A stretch of DNA of 64,000 nucleotides. Origin: Onchocerca lupi. Taxonomy: Eukaryota; Nematoda; Chromadorea; Rhabditida; Onchocercidae. Below are positions 11,281-24,200 of the stretch, piece by piece; the stretch's first letter is position 1; each line of letters opens with the position of its first letter. The stretch spans positions 186,001-250,000 of the forward strand of contig JAOVVO010000019.1 of NCBI GenBank assembly GCA_028564675.1, written 5' to 3'. Position numbers and translations under genes: made by a program. The notes under the pieces were generated by a model that had not been told where the DNA came from, ran no database searches, and was given only the letters and a program-made list of their open reading frames with translations.

Positions 11281-14200
11281 TCCGATGAAATGGTTTAATT
11301 GTAGTAAGGAAAAGGAGTAGTGACATACGATGAGACGATAGTGGAAATACGACAAATGTCCCCATGTAACATCGACCCATTTCGGCGATCGTTCCTACCT
11401 TTCTTGATCAATCAAGCATTCATCACGAGAATATTGATAATATAATGGCGCATGCCCTATCTACTACTTCTCCACAAAAGAACTAGTTTTCTCATAGCAA
11501 AATGAGCGCATATGCAATTAAAAGTGTAAGCATTAGCGGCAATCAAAAAGTTGAAATTATAATTAGTTCGGAAATTCTAATTAGCATTTAAATTTATTAG
11601 TAATTTTGTTATATTGGAAAATATTACAGAAAATTTTACAACCTTGATATGACGAAACAGGAATATTATAAGATAATATATTCTTCGAAACTTCAAATAA
11701 GCCGAAACGGAATCATGGAATCGGTCTTAATTGGTCAGATCAAGCCAGATGGAATTGCGAGGAGTAAAATGTATATGTATATTTCACTATTAAATTAAAG
11801 TAAAATAATTTTTTCGAAGTGTTCTTAATCACTGTAAATTAATATAATGATAACAAAGTTTGCCGCCCATTAAAGTAGATTCGGATTTTGTTGATTGCCA
11901 TTAGAAGCCTACTGGTACACAGTCATTTCGCTGCACTAAAATATGCAACATTATAATGTTAAAATACCAAACAAACAAACAAATTGTCACTCAATATACC
12001 GATTTTAAATTTTATCATCTATAAATTAAAGTCAGTGATTTAGAAAATTTCCAGTGATTTTATATTATTTGTAAAAAAAATTTTGATAATCATCCATCAA
12101 ACTCACGAATGAAATGAAACAACCTCAGAAATAAAAAATCGAAGTAAAATGAACCACATAATAGATTTTTTTGCATGTTGAACTCAGAACAACAACAAAC
12201 TTTAACAGATAAATTGAAAATCCGACAGGTAAAAATTTGAGTGGAAAAGTGAAATCCTGAATTTGAAGCTTTAATATTGCATATAGAATGTAATCGGAAA
12301 ATTTCAAATTAATGTATAAGTAAAAGATGGATTTATAATGGTTTTCAATGCATCAATCGAGCAGGAATGATCCAGAAAATCGACGATTTATTATATGTGC
12401 TAAAATCGATAATTTATAAGATGTGTCCCTTTTTTTTAAAACATGTCTTGCAGACAATTAATCCCTTGTCCCATCTTTCTATTGGTTTCTACGCAACTAA
12501 GAGTTTTTTTTCTTGAAAACTTGGATAAACAACTGAAAAATTATCCAAAAATAAACTCGTTGAACTACTTTTTTCTGAATAAATTTTTTTCAAATATTAA
12601 ACTAACAAAATGACATTATTCTGCACTTCCGATCGATGAGACAAAGCTTTTTTTTTGCAGCAAGCAACATCACAAAATCCTATCAATTGAACGACTGTCA
12701 TTCTCTTCTTGCTTTTTGATTCCCAACTGTGATAATTTTTTAGTCTATTTTGCTCGAATTTATAGATTTATCGCAAAAATACTTTATGTGATTTTGTGTC
12801 ATATAGAAAAAAATTTAATTACTTGCGACAAAATTTCATCAGAAAGGAATTGATGAAAAATTACAAAATGACATATTTATCATTCAAATTTATTTGACAG
12901 ATGATAGCATCAACAGGCAAGTATCTGAAAATGCTGCAAATGCTCTTTGATAATAGCCAGTCCTTCTTTTATGTTTTCTTTTCCCGGAATTAGGCTCATT
13001 TCATATCTTTTGCCATAAAAATTCATTCCGAGAAATATTAAAATGAAATTATCACTTATTCTATGTTATGTTTTGTGAATTGACAACTTATGATCATTAA
13101 TAGATCTTACTATATTTTAAGTTATTATCTTAATTTAATGAGCAGTTTTGTAAAGTTATTCTGCTATCAATGTTACTTCTTGACATTGTTATTCCCATAA
13201 ACTTCTCAATTCCATTCCGATTTACAAATGATCGCATTTCTCACTGGACTTTCTTAAAATCATTGATAGGATTCTAGAATTGTTGAACAACTGATCATTT
13301 GCTAAAAATTTCGGATTCCTTTTTCCCATCATTCTTACGCTTTTGATTTCTTGATTTTCTAGAAATACTTTCAGCGTATCTTGATTGATTTGAAGTATTT
13401 AACAGCTGATGATGCTATGCTGGCGATTTAACATAAATTGTCGTAAATAAGTAGCTAATATTGCAATAATCAAATTTTTTCTCGCTTTGAAAATTAAGAT
13501 GAAACTGAAGTAAACAATTCAATGAAAAATAATTTTTTGAAATGTAATTTTAAAATTATGTTAATTAACATTCCTATAAACATTTTCGCTTTTTTTTTCA
13601 GACTATTTCATTTTTATGAGCAAAAAATTTTAAAGGATAAATGATTGAAATTTAATAATGCAGGTAAATAGAGATAAATTAATAATACAGTTAAATGGAG
13701 TCGAAAAATCCAGATCAAAAAATGTTTTTAAGAAGTTTATTTTGTACTTGAAAAAAGTTTATTATTCGATTGAAAATATATGCCCTCTCTTAAAATTGCA
13801 CTTTTTTACTTTGACGCATTCGATCATAAATATCATTTATATTTTTGCGATGATGTGAACATTTAAGAACTTCAAAGCATTTAAAAATTACAAAAAAGTT
13901 CTATTTGTACTTACTTTAAATTTCGCTATCAATCGCCATTTTCATATTCTTATTCTTCTGAAAAGAGAAAAATATTTTTGTTCACAATTATTTTATAAAA
14001 TATTACGTCAAAAAATTTTTTCAATTATCAAATCATTTCGCATAATCAATCTGTAAATCAAATTTTATCTTTAGAAGCAACAAAGTTTTTTTTTAACTTA
14101 AAAGTTAATTTGCTTTTTCGGAAACAATTTTTTCGTCGAAAATTATGTCACTTTAATTGCGAAAATTCAAATTTTAAGAAATTCACAGAAAAATTGATTC

Positions 14201-17200
14201 TGAAAAAATTTTTATTAAGAGAGCAGTAAGAAACCAGACCAAAAGTTTGTTAATATCATAGACTTTTTGTGTTGAATACTTTTGTACTGAATCATGCCAG
14301 AAAGTTTGTTTAAGAATATGGGACGATTAATTGTAAAGATTATTTGATTGAAGAAGAAAGAAATGTTCGATCGATCGAAGATTGTGTTTTTGAACGATCT
14401 TTTTTTTTGATCGGCGATCAATAAACTATGTCTCTGAACAGTTCAGAGAACATTATTTTTCCTGGTTGTTACGAAGATTTGTTAAGATAAAATTAGAACT
14501 AAATTTATTTTATTTACAGAAAGTTTATCAGAACATTAAATACGGAAACAAAGTATATATAATGACTTAATGTAAATAAAAGTTTCATTAATGACAGCCT
14601 ATATTTGAAATCCATTTAATGTTTATTTTCTTTTTTTGCTTTTTTCTGTAAATATGTTCCATTTATTATTTTTCATCTAAAGAGGAAAAAGAGTAATGAT
14701 TTGCAAAATCTTTGCTACAATCCATCTTTTTATCCGATGCCGCCAAAAACTTTCCATGAAATTTTGACTTTTTTCTCCTCTGCATTGATTTGCCTTCTGA
14801 CATGAAATTTTGCGAAATTTTGATTAAAATGTAATATAAAAAAACTGTAAAAAAATTTTTTGATAAATTCTTATTGCAATGTTAATTTTACAAATAAACA
14901 TTCTTTTTTTTTTTTAATTTTGCCAGTTCTTTTCACGGGAAGTTCACATTGTTCTTTTGCAATCAAATTTCTATTCTGGATTTGACAGTTTTGCCCAAAT
15001 CACTTCCGATGTACTTTCGTGATTGATGTAACTCTTCGATGCTGTGTCACATTCGATCGTTCACTTGCTGTTCTTCAGGAATAGATAATCTCACATAATC
15101 TTTCTAATCATTACATAATAGCAATTCCAAAAATTTTTTCTCAAGATATTAAGTGCAACTTTGGTAGTCCAAATGTTTCAAAGAGAAAGTCATAGATTCG
15201 CGGAAAAATGGCTGACTTTTTTCTGACAGCTTGATGCAGTTTCTCATCACTCCATTAAATTTTAACCTAAAGAGTATAATGATATATTATCATTCATTTG
15301 ATTCTCATTTAGTTCTCGTTGATTACAAATTGCATTTTTTCTTGCTTAAAAAATGCTCATTACATGCATTTTTTAAATTATCAACCGTTGTTTCTCTTTG
15401 CTGCCTTTTCCATCAAATTATTTAAAATTTGTGAAGTTTCAAGTTTCGTAATTATGAAGGGTAATTCAATCCTGTTTAGTCGAAGGATACAACAAATTTA
15501 GAAATAGGTTTGAATATGGCAGCTGATGCGATTTGTATGAAATTAAAATGTTGCTCCATTTGTAAAACTTTTTCCATTGTAAAAAAAAGTTTTAATGCTG
15601 ATCGAATGGCAGATTGTCAATTGCATTTTCAAGACGATTGTTGTCATGGAGAATTGTACGCTTTCTTTTCCTACTTCTTGGCGACTTCATCATTTTCATC
15701 AAAGTTTTGCCCGACACAAAGTAGGATGAAGTATGAGAAAAATTAAAATGATATGAAAAAAAGGTGTACAAAAATTATCAACAATATTTCGTCAAACTGA
15801 TCTATTATTCTTTTCTACCTGTTAGGATCAAAATAGCAACATGTAAAAAAATCGATTAAAGTTCACAGTACACATCCTTTTTTTTTCGCTGTAAATATGA
15901 TCTCGATCTATTATTTTTTTATCTATTCAAGCCTCAAAATTTAATTTATACGTAATACTTGACTAAATTTTATTCATTAACAAATATTTTGTATTTTCTG
16001 ATTCATAAGAATTTACAAATGATGTTGAAGTATGTAGCTGGCAAAATTACTGAAACCGAAATTCTGATGTAATGAAGAATGAATGAAGATAAATATATGA
16101 CAGTGGATTGAATTAAACTTTAATAGTTAAGCTAAAGCAAAGAAGGTTGATAAATAAATGATTAATACTAATCTTTTGAAGAATTAAATAAAAATCTTTG
16201 GATCAAACAACTCTGAATTCGGGCAATAAATTTCAAATTTTTTTTCAATTAGCAGCTTTTTCTTTGCTTGCTTTTAATTTTTTTCAAGCAATTCTTTCAG
16301 GATATTATCATGTATTCCTTTAGCTAACATGCTGCGCATGTTTTTCCAAAAAAGAAAAGAAAATTACTACTCGACAGTTTTTTAGTATTTTAAAATTGGA
16401 TCTATTTCAACTTATAACTGTCTTTCGATTCAATTCACTGTCTCGAATTTCAGATTATTGACTTTTTATTTTAACTTTAGCTATGAAATTCATACTTTAA
16501 GCTTAAGTTTTTTAAACTAAAGATAGGAACAAATAGAAGCGTAAATTTGTGTAATAATATGTGAGACATTCAACAAAACAATTGAAATGTCGCATTATTC
16601 CCATATTGCTCTTTATTAAGATATTTGATTTTCGCTCTTTTGTGGGGAAAAAAGCTAAAAATAAATATATTTACTTTGATGATTAGTTTTTGATGAATAT
16701 AATTTTAGCTTTTATACGATTAATAATTACATTCCTCGTGAGATTCAGGTTTCTCTATTAGTTTATTTATATCTGTCTTCTTATCTTCGTTGTTATCAAA
16801 CCTTTTCAATCAAATTTTGAGCTGACATGTAAATTCTCTTAATATTAATATTCAGTTTATTTAGCTTATTTAACTGTAGGCATCATTATTGTATGCATTA
16901 CATGACTGTCAATTTAACTTATTTTCAATCTCTAATCAATATTAAAAAAAAAAGAAAATTTTAGAGCAATCTTCACGCAATATTCTAGAAATTAAAAAAC
17001 TATTTAAATTTTTTGATTCTATATTTTATTACATTTCTGAAAAGTATTACTGTCATTGTCTTTGATAATATCAAAAGATAACAATTGTATTAATATGAAT
17101 TTCTCGGATTACTTTGCGTAAAGATAGGTAATATATTTATTTATTTATCTGTTAATCATTTACAAATTATCAATTCATGAAAGCAGTTATGAATGTTTCA

Positions 17201-20200
17201 AATTACAATTTCTAATTAAATTATTCCTGACTTTTTTGTCATTATTTGAAATTTTTAATTTATTTTATCATGAGTCCGATAATACTTTTTTATTTCCTAA
17301 TTTTTCAAAAACTTTTGGTTTTTAGATAATAGAAAAAAAAAACAAAGTAAAACATTGAAAGCAATTTGAAAATATCAAATAAAACTTTCACCAAGAAGAT
17401 GATAAAAATGGTGGAGTTAGTTGAAACAAATAGAAGCGAAAGTTTTTTGTTATTTAAAAATTATTTAAAATAAAAGTTGAAATTTTGCTTAAAAAAAAAT
17501 AAATGAGTTCATTATACGATAAAAACAAATATTAGAATCAATAGGAATGTAAACATTGAACACAATAAAGAATGTAAGTTTCATAACAAAGCAATCTTGC
17601 GTGCTCTATGCTTTACTAAGAGAATTGATAAGAGGAATCTGTGCTACCAAATTCTACCTGAAAGATAGCAAATGCAAATTTTAGAGATGCAAGCTGCAGT
17701 ACTTTCTGCAAAGTTGTCGAATCATTTAACATCTTCTGCCTGATAGAATTTCTCAATACAATCAGTTTGGTATTTTCGAAAAATATCATTCAAAATTTTT
17801 AAACATTACTGATTGAAAGCATCGATAACACAATATATTATCACTTTTTTTCGTTACAGCCAAGTTATCAATTAATTTCCCATTGAGAATGAAAAGACTT
17901 CCAAACTTTTCTTTTTTGTCCAAAATTTTGATGCACTTAAGATTTCTTTTTTTTTTTTGTTTGTTTAAAATTTTGGTATATTTCGAAACTTTTATAAGTT
18001 TCTTCATATTTACTCATATAACGAAATATTTCATCTATTTTATGATTGATAGCAGTCAGCCCAATCTTTCATCTATGCAACTTCCTGAAAAGCGAAATTG
18101 AAAAAAAGAAAAAAAATAATTTAATGATACCACCCTCATAATTCCTTCTGTCATCAGTTAGTTCAATTTGGTCGTTGATTTAAATTTTGCAAAATTTTAA
18201 ATTTGTTAGTTAATTTAACTTGCTACTTAGCTTTCAGATTTTTTATTCATTCAATGGAAATTTTAATTTTTCTATTGGAAACAAGAAATGGAAATCAAAT
18301 TGCAGGCTGTTTTCTAAATTACTCCTTTTTAGGTAAATGCTTTAATTGATGAATCCTGTTCCCAAACTTCAAATTTGTCTGTTTCTGATTGTGATACGGT
18401 ATTAATTCATAGTTAAATTGATTGAAAAAATCAGAAAGAATCCTAAATGATTCTTTAATGGAAGAATTGCCAGTAAATAAATTTTGAAAATTAATTGTCT
18501 CATGAATGTTCTGAAATGAAGTTCCCCACGATTCAATTACAACTCTTCGATAAACTTCAATCCTTCAATAGTTTGTTTGCCCAATCTTGATTATAAATTC
18601 GATTTTTTCGAACTTCACATCAAAGTTTCAATTTTTAAATTGAAAAATCTTCCATGTAGACAATACAGACCTTGTGCTACAAAAGCTGTATAAACGAGTT
18701 TCGTTTTCATTTCACAGAAAGCAAGAAAAAATTTCATTTCGACTACGTATATTTAAAATTTCGTGCATATTCTGAAATTTCAGTTTTTTTCTTTCTCAAA
18801 AGAGTAAAAATCATGAAAAGTGTTTAGTTACACTATTTATGTTTAAAGAATTGAATAGAAATTTTCGGAAAAAAGTATAAATCTGTCGACATTTTAGCTA
18901 AGAACAATTTCCTAAAGTGATTAAAAAGCAAAAGAATGTCCAGGTCCAGTTTTAGGACTAGAGGATTCGATGGTTTGTGGCTCATAAATATGAAATATTT
19001 TTCGCAACATACATTCTTTCGTTGATATAAAAAATGAATTTCATTTAAATCATGCAAAGCGAACGATAAATCATCAAACTAGCATTCAATGCACAAAAAT
19101 GCCATTGAATGTGAGTTTTACATAATTTGAATAATGTTGAAAACTTCAAATTTTAGCTTTGAAATGCAGAAATAAAATTGCTGAAATATTAGTTTTCAAT
19201 TTTTCCTTACACTTAATGCTAAATCTTAACATTGCTTAGTTGTTAAATAAAATTATGTCAAAGAAAATGTCCTGTACGGGTGCATGTGTTTTCACATGAA
19301 ATTTTCGCTTAAGATCTTGCAAGGCTTTCTTATCCTTCTTACAACTGCTAGAATTCAGTTTTCAAATATCTCCATCATTTGTCTTACTTTCAGAAAAATG
19401 AGAAAATAAAATTATTTCCTAATTGATTTCTTAGAACCTAACTTTTTTCCTTAACTGCAACAATTTTGAAGAAAATGGCAGAAAAGAGAATTCATTTTTT
19501 TTTTGCGTTTTTTTTTTAATTTTTGTTGTATTTTCAATTTTGATTTCTCATTTTACGTTGTTTATGTTTTATTAACCAGTTACTGTTAATATTATCTTCG
19601 TTATTATTTATTAAATTCCTGTGCTATTCAAAGTTTGAACGAATATTTTGAATAGAAGTAAAACGGCAGAAAATTTTAGTCTTTTCTGAATAACTCCTTA
19701 ACATTGCCATCTTTCTTGAGTGAAAAAAAAGTTGAAAATAATAAAACAATTACTGTATATAAAACAAATATTAATTAAATAAGTAAAAATGAGTAAATTA
19801 ATGAAAATTAGTTGAAAAAAAGTACAAGTATCATCATGATAATGAGATGGTATGCTAAATTTGGAAAACTATAATTGTAATCGTTTTGTTCTGCTTTTTT
19901 TTTTTTTCGCATTCTCGATCATAATATTCGCGATTTTATAGAATTCGAATTTTGTCTCTCTAATAACTATTTTGCAGATATCATTCGCAAAGTGGAGATT
20001 CGTATAATACGGTAAGCTGCATATGCCATTAAATGCGTCATGAAATGATTTGAAGTGAATAAAAATAGTAATCACTTAATTTTAAACCAAGTAGTTTAAT
20101 TAAAAATCGAGGAATGCTTGACAGTTACCAAATAGAAATCAAATTATCAGTTAGAATAGACATAATTGAAAGTCAAAAAGCGCTTAGTTTTCAAAACTAC

Positions 20201-21274
20201 AAAACATGCCGTATTGTTAAATTAATTATTTTCAGTTTTGCCATTTCTTATGAGTTAAATTCTTGTTTTATTTCGTTTAAGTTGTTTTTTACTTGTTTTT
20301 GAAATTTTCAAAGAAATTTATCGTGGATTTCTGATAAAAACATCATTTTGCATAAGCGAAATGTCAGTTAAACTATATTTTTTTCAATTTTATTTGAACA
20401 TAATATGCGGGGCATTAGCGATTCCTAGTAACGAAATGAATTCTTCTTTTAAAAGATATTTTCCCCACGGAGCTTACGTATTTGAATGATTCATCGGTAG
20501 AATTAAAGATTTTTAGATCTTCTAAAACTTGCCAAATTGTCTATGGTTTAGCGAAAGAAGTTGTATATTTTTTCATCTATTTTGTGAATTTGATATTATC
20601 ACTATAATCACGAAACTTATAACGTTTTCTTCCATTATGTATTTAATAAAATCTGGCTTTAAGAAATAATTAAAAGAATTTTATTTTCCTAAATAAATGG
20701 CATAAGAGCTTTATGCTCCTTTCATTTTCCATTAAACAGTTGGAACTTTTAAATGCACCTTGTTAACTATACCTTAAGTAGCAAAAAAATATATAAGAAC
20801 TACCAGGAATAGAAATATATAATTTTGTAACTAAATTATTAGCTTAAAAACTCCTTGTTTAGAAAACAAAAATATCAAAAATAATATAAAAAATCCAAAA
20901 AATAACAAATTTGATAAAGTACAGTTCGGAATGTTATGTTTACCTTTAGTTATCCTCCGTCATCTATAATATTCATTATATCGATGGTTGTTGATTCACC
21001 GTTCGAAACAACTTCCTGAAGATGAAAGACAAAAGAAGTTCCAGCATGACTTTTTCAGAAACTTATCGATTATACTATTCGTCAGATCTTTGCAATCGTG
21101 TAGTCGTTCTCAGAACTGTTGTTATAGTTGTGAATATTCAAATAAAGAAATTGCTTTTTCTCCTCTTTTTTTTTTTTTTTTTTTGTATTTTGAACGAGCT
21201 CTTTATGTTTACAATGTTCTTTGACTAATTTGCTTCTGTTTACAGTAATTTATGACTAGTTTGTTTATGTTTAC
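11281..21274. other. Gene desert of about 10 kb
   Basis: Sequence between the start of the TXNDC12-like gene and the start of the CLC gene, which face away from each other. I saw no exon series, no known domain and no structural RNA. Short open frames are AT-driven and not protein-like. Both promoters must lie here. A possible extra first exon of the CLC gene (21022-21097) is described among the findings. Confidence 0.55.
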
Positions 21275-21276
21275 AG
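21275..21276 (+). promoter_or_regulatory. Candidate trans-splice acceptor
   Basis: AG of TTTACAG, eight bases before the ATG chosen for the CLC gene. It could serve a spliced leader or, alternatively, a cis-spliced upstream exon at 21022-21097. Confidence 0.4.
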
Positions 21277-21284
21277 TGATCCAT

Positions 21285-24200
21285 ATGACTGACGTGAAGA
21301 ATTCATTATTAGATGGGATTGAAACCATTGTAAGTGATGGAAATGAGAAAAATATTGAATTGGATTCAGATGATGAACATAATAAGGAATCATTTGCTGA
21401 CTTTTTCAAAAGTATACATTTTCCTTTAAATATGATATTTAAAAGGATTAAATTCAAAAAAATTTTGTTCTCTCAATAGTTTTAATTTTTTTAAATAAAA
21501 TATTAAGCATTTAAGTTGAATATATTTCACAAATCTCAATCAAACAAATCATTTTAGGACAAATGGGAAATGTTTTATATTTCCTAATGGAAGATTGGTG
21601 TCTCTCAGCGATGCTTGGCATTATAACAGCTATTTTATCTGTTGTTATGGATATTTGCATCGAAAAATTACAATATAGTAAAATTTCATTTAATATACGT
21701 TATCAAATTTTTATTATGAGTATCAAATTTTCATGAGAAATTGAGGCACAATAATGAGATATAAAAAAAGTCAGCCCTATCATTTTTTTGGGCAAATCGT
21801 TTTTCCAACAAAGGCAAAATCGGGATTTGAATCATTGCATAAATTAGTAAAATCTACTTTGCGATCAATTCGACAAATTTTTTACTAATCATTGCATAAT
21901 CCTGTCAGTCATTTGAAAACACTTGTTTTAAGTAATCTTTTTCACCAAAAAACATCTTATCTGCTTAGTTTTTCAGAATTGCAATATTTTTAAAGACATT
22001 TTGCAATTTTTTTTTTCAAATAAATGGTTTTATTCATTAAATGAAGGCCATGTGGCTTTCTACGAGGTTCTTCGGATGCGTTGGTACCACCACTTGGCTT
22101 TATTATATTGGCTTTTACACGTCGTTTTATTAACATTTCTTTCTGCTGCTGCATGTTTATGGATTTCCAAACAAGCTATTGGTTTGTTTATTGTAAACTT
22201 TCCAAGTCAAAATAGCAAATAATATTGATCATTCATTTATAATGATTTCTTAAATTTTTTCCTCATTCTTAACGTTTTCTTTAGTTTATTCATCTTTCAA
22301 AATGTCTATTATAAGCGCTTGACCAGTAACTTTTCTTTCAATGACCACTCTCCGATTCGCCGTAAAAGTATAAAAGGACATAGGGAAGATTTTTAGAGAA
22401 ATAAAGAATTCTCGGAGTAGGTGTATTTGTTGGTGATAATAGCCTTGTTACAATGTAATTTATCGTCGCAAGTACGTTACAATATAATTTATAGACGAAT
22501 ATCGAAAATACAGAATAATTGGGTAGGATAACAGTCTACGATATTAAATAAAAATTGGAATAAAAGTTATCCACTTTTAGTTTTTTTAGTGTTACTTTTT
22601 TGGATGAATCCGAATATGTACCATAGAATCGTTTGGTTTTTCGAGTAATTTTATCAAATGTGGAAAAATGAATTTCTTACAGTAAACATGTATCACATCT
22701 CCAACATTTTCTTTGTAATGATCTAAAGTAACTATGATTTCGTCGTCTATTCTAATTAATCCAGAACAGATTCCAATTTTGTTATGCAAATATTTGAGCA
22801 AAGAAATGAGTTCACCTGATGATAAATTTTCATAAATTATAACAGATCAGACTAAATAATGAAGTAAATAAAAGAATTTTATTTTATTTTTATATTATCA
22901 TTTCAAAAGATAATATTGCAAAAATTAACTTCTTGTGCTATTCTTCGAACAAAATGATATTTAAAAATGGATCATTCATTTCTCCTTAAATTTCACAATT
23001 GATTTGATTTTTCACATCTTTGAATCTATTGACTTTAGTTTTCAATTTATTTAGGCTCAGGCATACCGGAAGTAAAAGTAATAATGCATGGATTTAAAAT
23101 GAAAAATTATCTTACTGTTCGAACACTCATTGCAAAAATGGTTGGATTAACGTTGGCAATTGGTAGTGGTCTACCAATCGGAAAAGAAGTTTATCATTTT
23201 AAAAACAAAAAAAACTTTATTTTTCTTATTCAGCGCACTTGAAAATCTTATTCATTTGAAAAAAAAATCTGTTTCGACATTTATGAGAGGCAAGATATTA
23301 TTCGATCAGGAATGATGACAAGCTGAGATAACTTCCAAGTATTGATCCAATTCATTCAGAAACACTAGATCTCGAATTTTATGTATCTTTTTCGAAGCAG
23401 TGCATTGCATTTGCTGAATTTGAATTCTAAACATTTTTTTGATTTTCAAGATTTAAAATTTCTGAATTTTAAAGTTATAATTTACAAAATTCAATTCCAG
23501 CTTTTCAAAAATCTATGTTTGGGATCTGCAAGTACAAGTTTTCAGGGACCATTTGTCCATATGGGTGCAATCGTAGCAACTGTTTTGAGTAAATTAATTA
23601 ACAAATGCCAGTATACGGAATTTTTTGCAAATGAAGGTCGAGAAGTGGAAATGCTTTCCTCAGGTTGTGCTGTTGGTATTGCATGTACATTTTCAGCTCC
23701 CGTAGGAGGTAATTTTTATTTATAATCAAATCACAATTATGATTTAGTCTAATTTTCTATCTCTTCTTTTTTTTTTTAGCGAATTGAAATGTCTTATCAA
23801 AATACACGTCGGGTAATATGTCAACTGACAGCATATTTTTATTTACTATTCAATCAAAATTTTTGTAGCAGTATTGTATGCAATCGAATCTACATCGAAA
23901 TATTTTGCTGTGAAAAATTATTGGCGTGCTTTTCTGGCTGCAACTTGCAGCGCGATTATTTTCCGATTTGCGAATTTCTTCGTTACTGCGGAAAATTCCG
24001 GTAAGAAACCTAAAAAAATTACAAATTTCATAAATTTTTTAGCAAAAATTCCACTGTGCTCGTACTTTTATATAATTTTTTATTGACAATCTTAATAAGA
24101 TATGTATATTTTAATTAGTTAAATAATACAAAAAAAATTTCAGGAACCATTATGGCTTTTTATCAAACAAGTATTCCGACGGAATCATTTTTGGTGGAAG

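Noticed and set aside
15510..15746. Cysteine-containing 78-codon frame with CCSIC and CC pairs
   Set aside because: Looks mildly like a secreted Cys-rich peptide, but there is no signal peptide, no exon partner and no recognisable pattern; the surroundings are non-coding.
21977..22046. Alternative upstream acceptor (TTTTTCAG) for CLC exon 3
   Set aside because: It has a better consensus but gives the wrong phase with exon 2 and adds residues not expected in the family; the acceptor at 22046 fits both.
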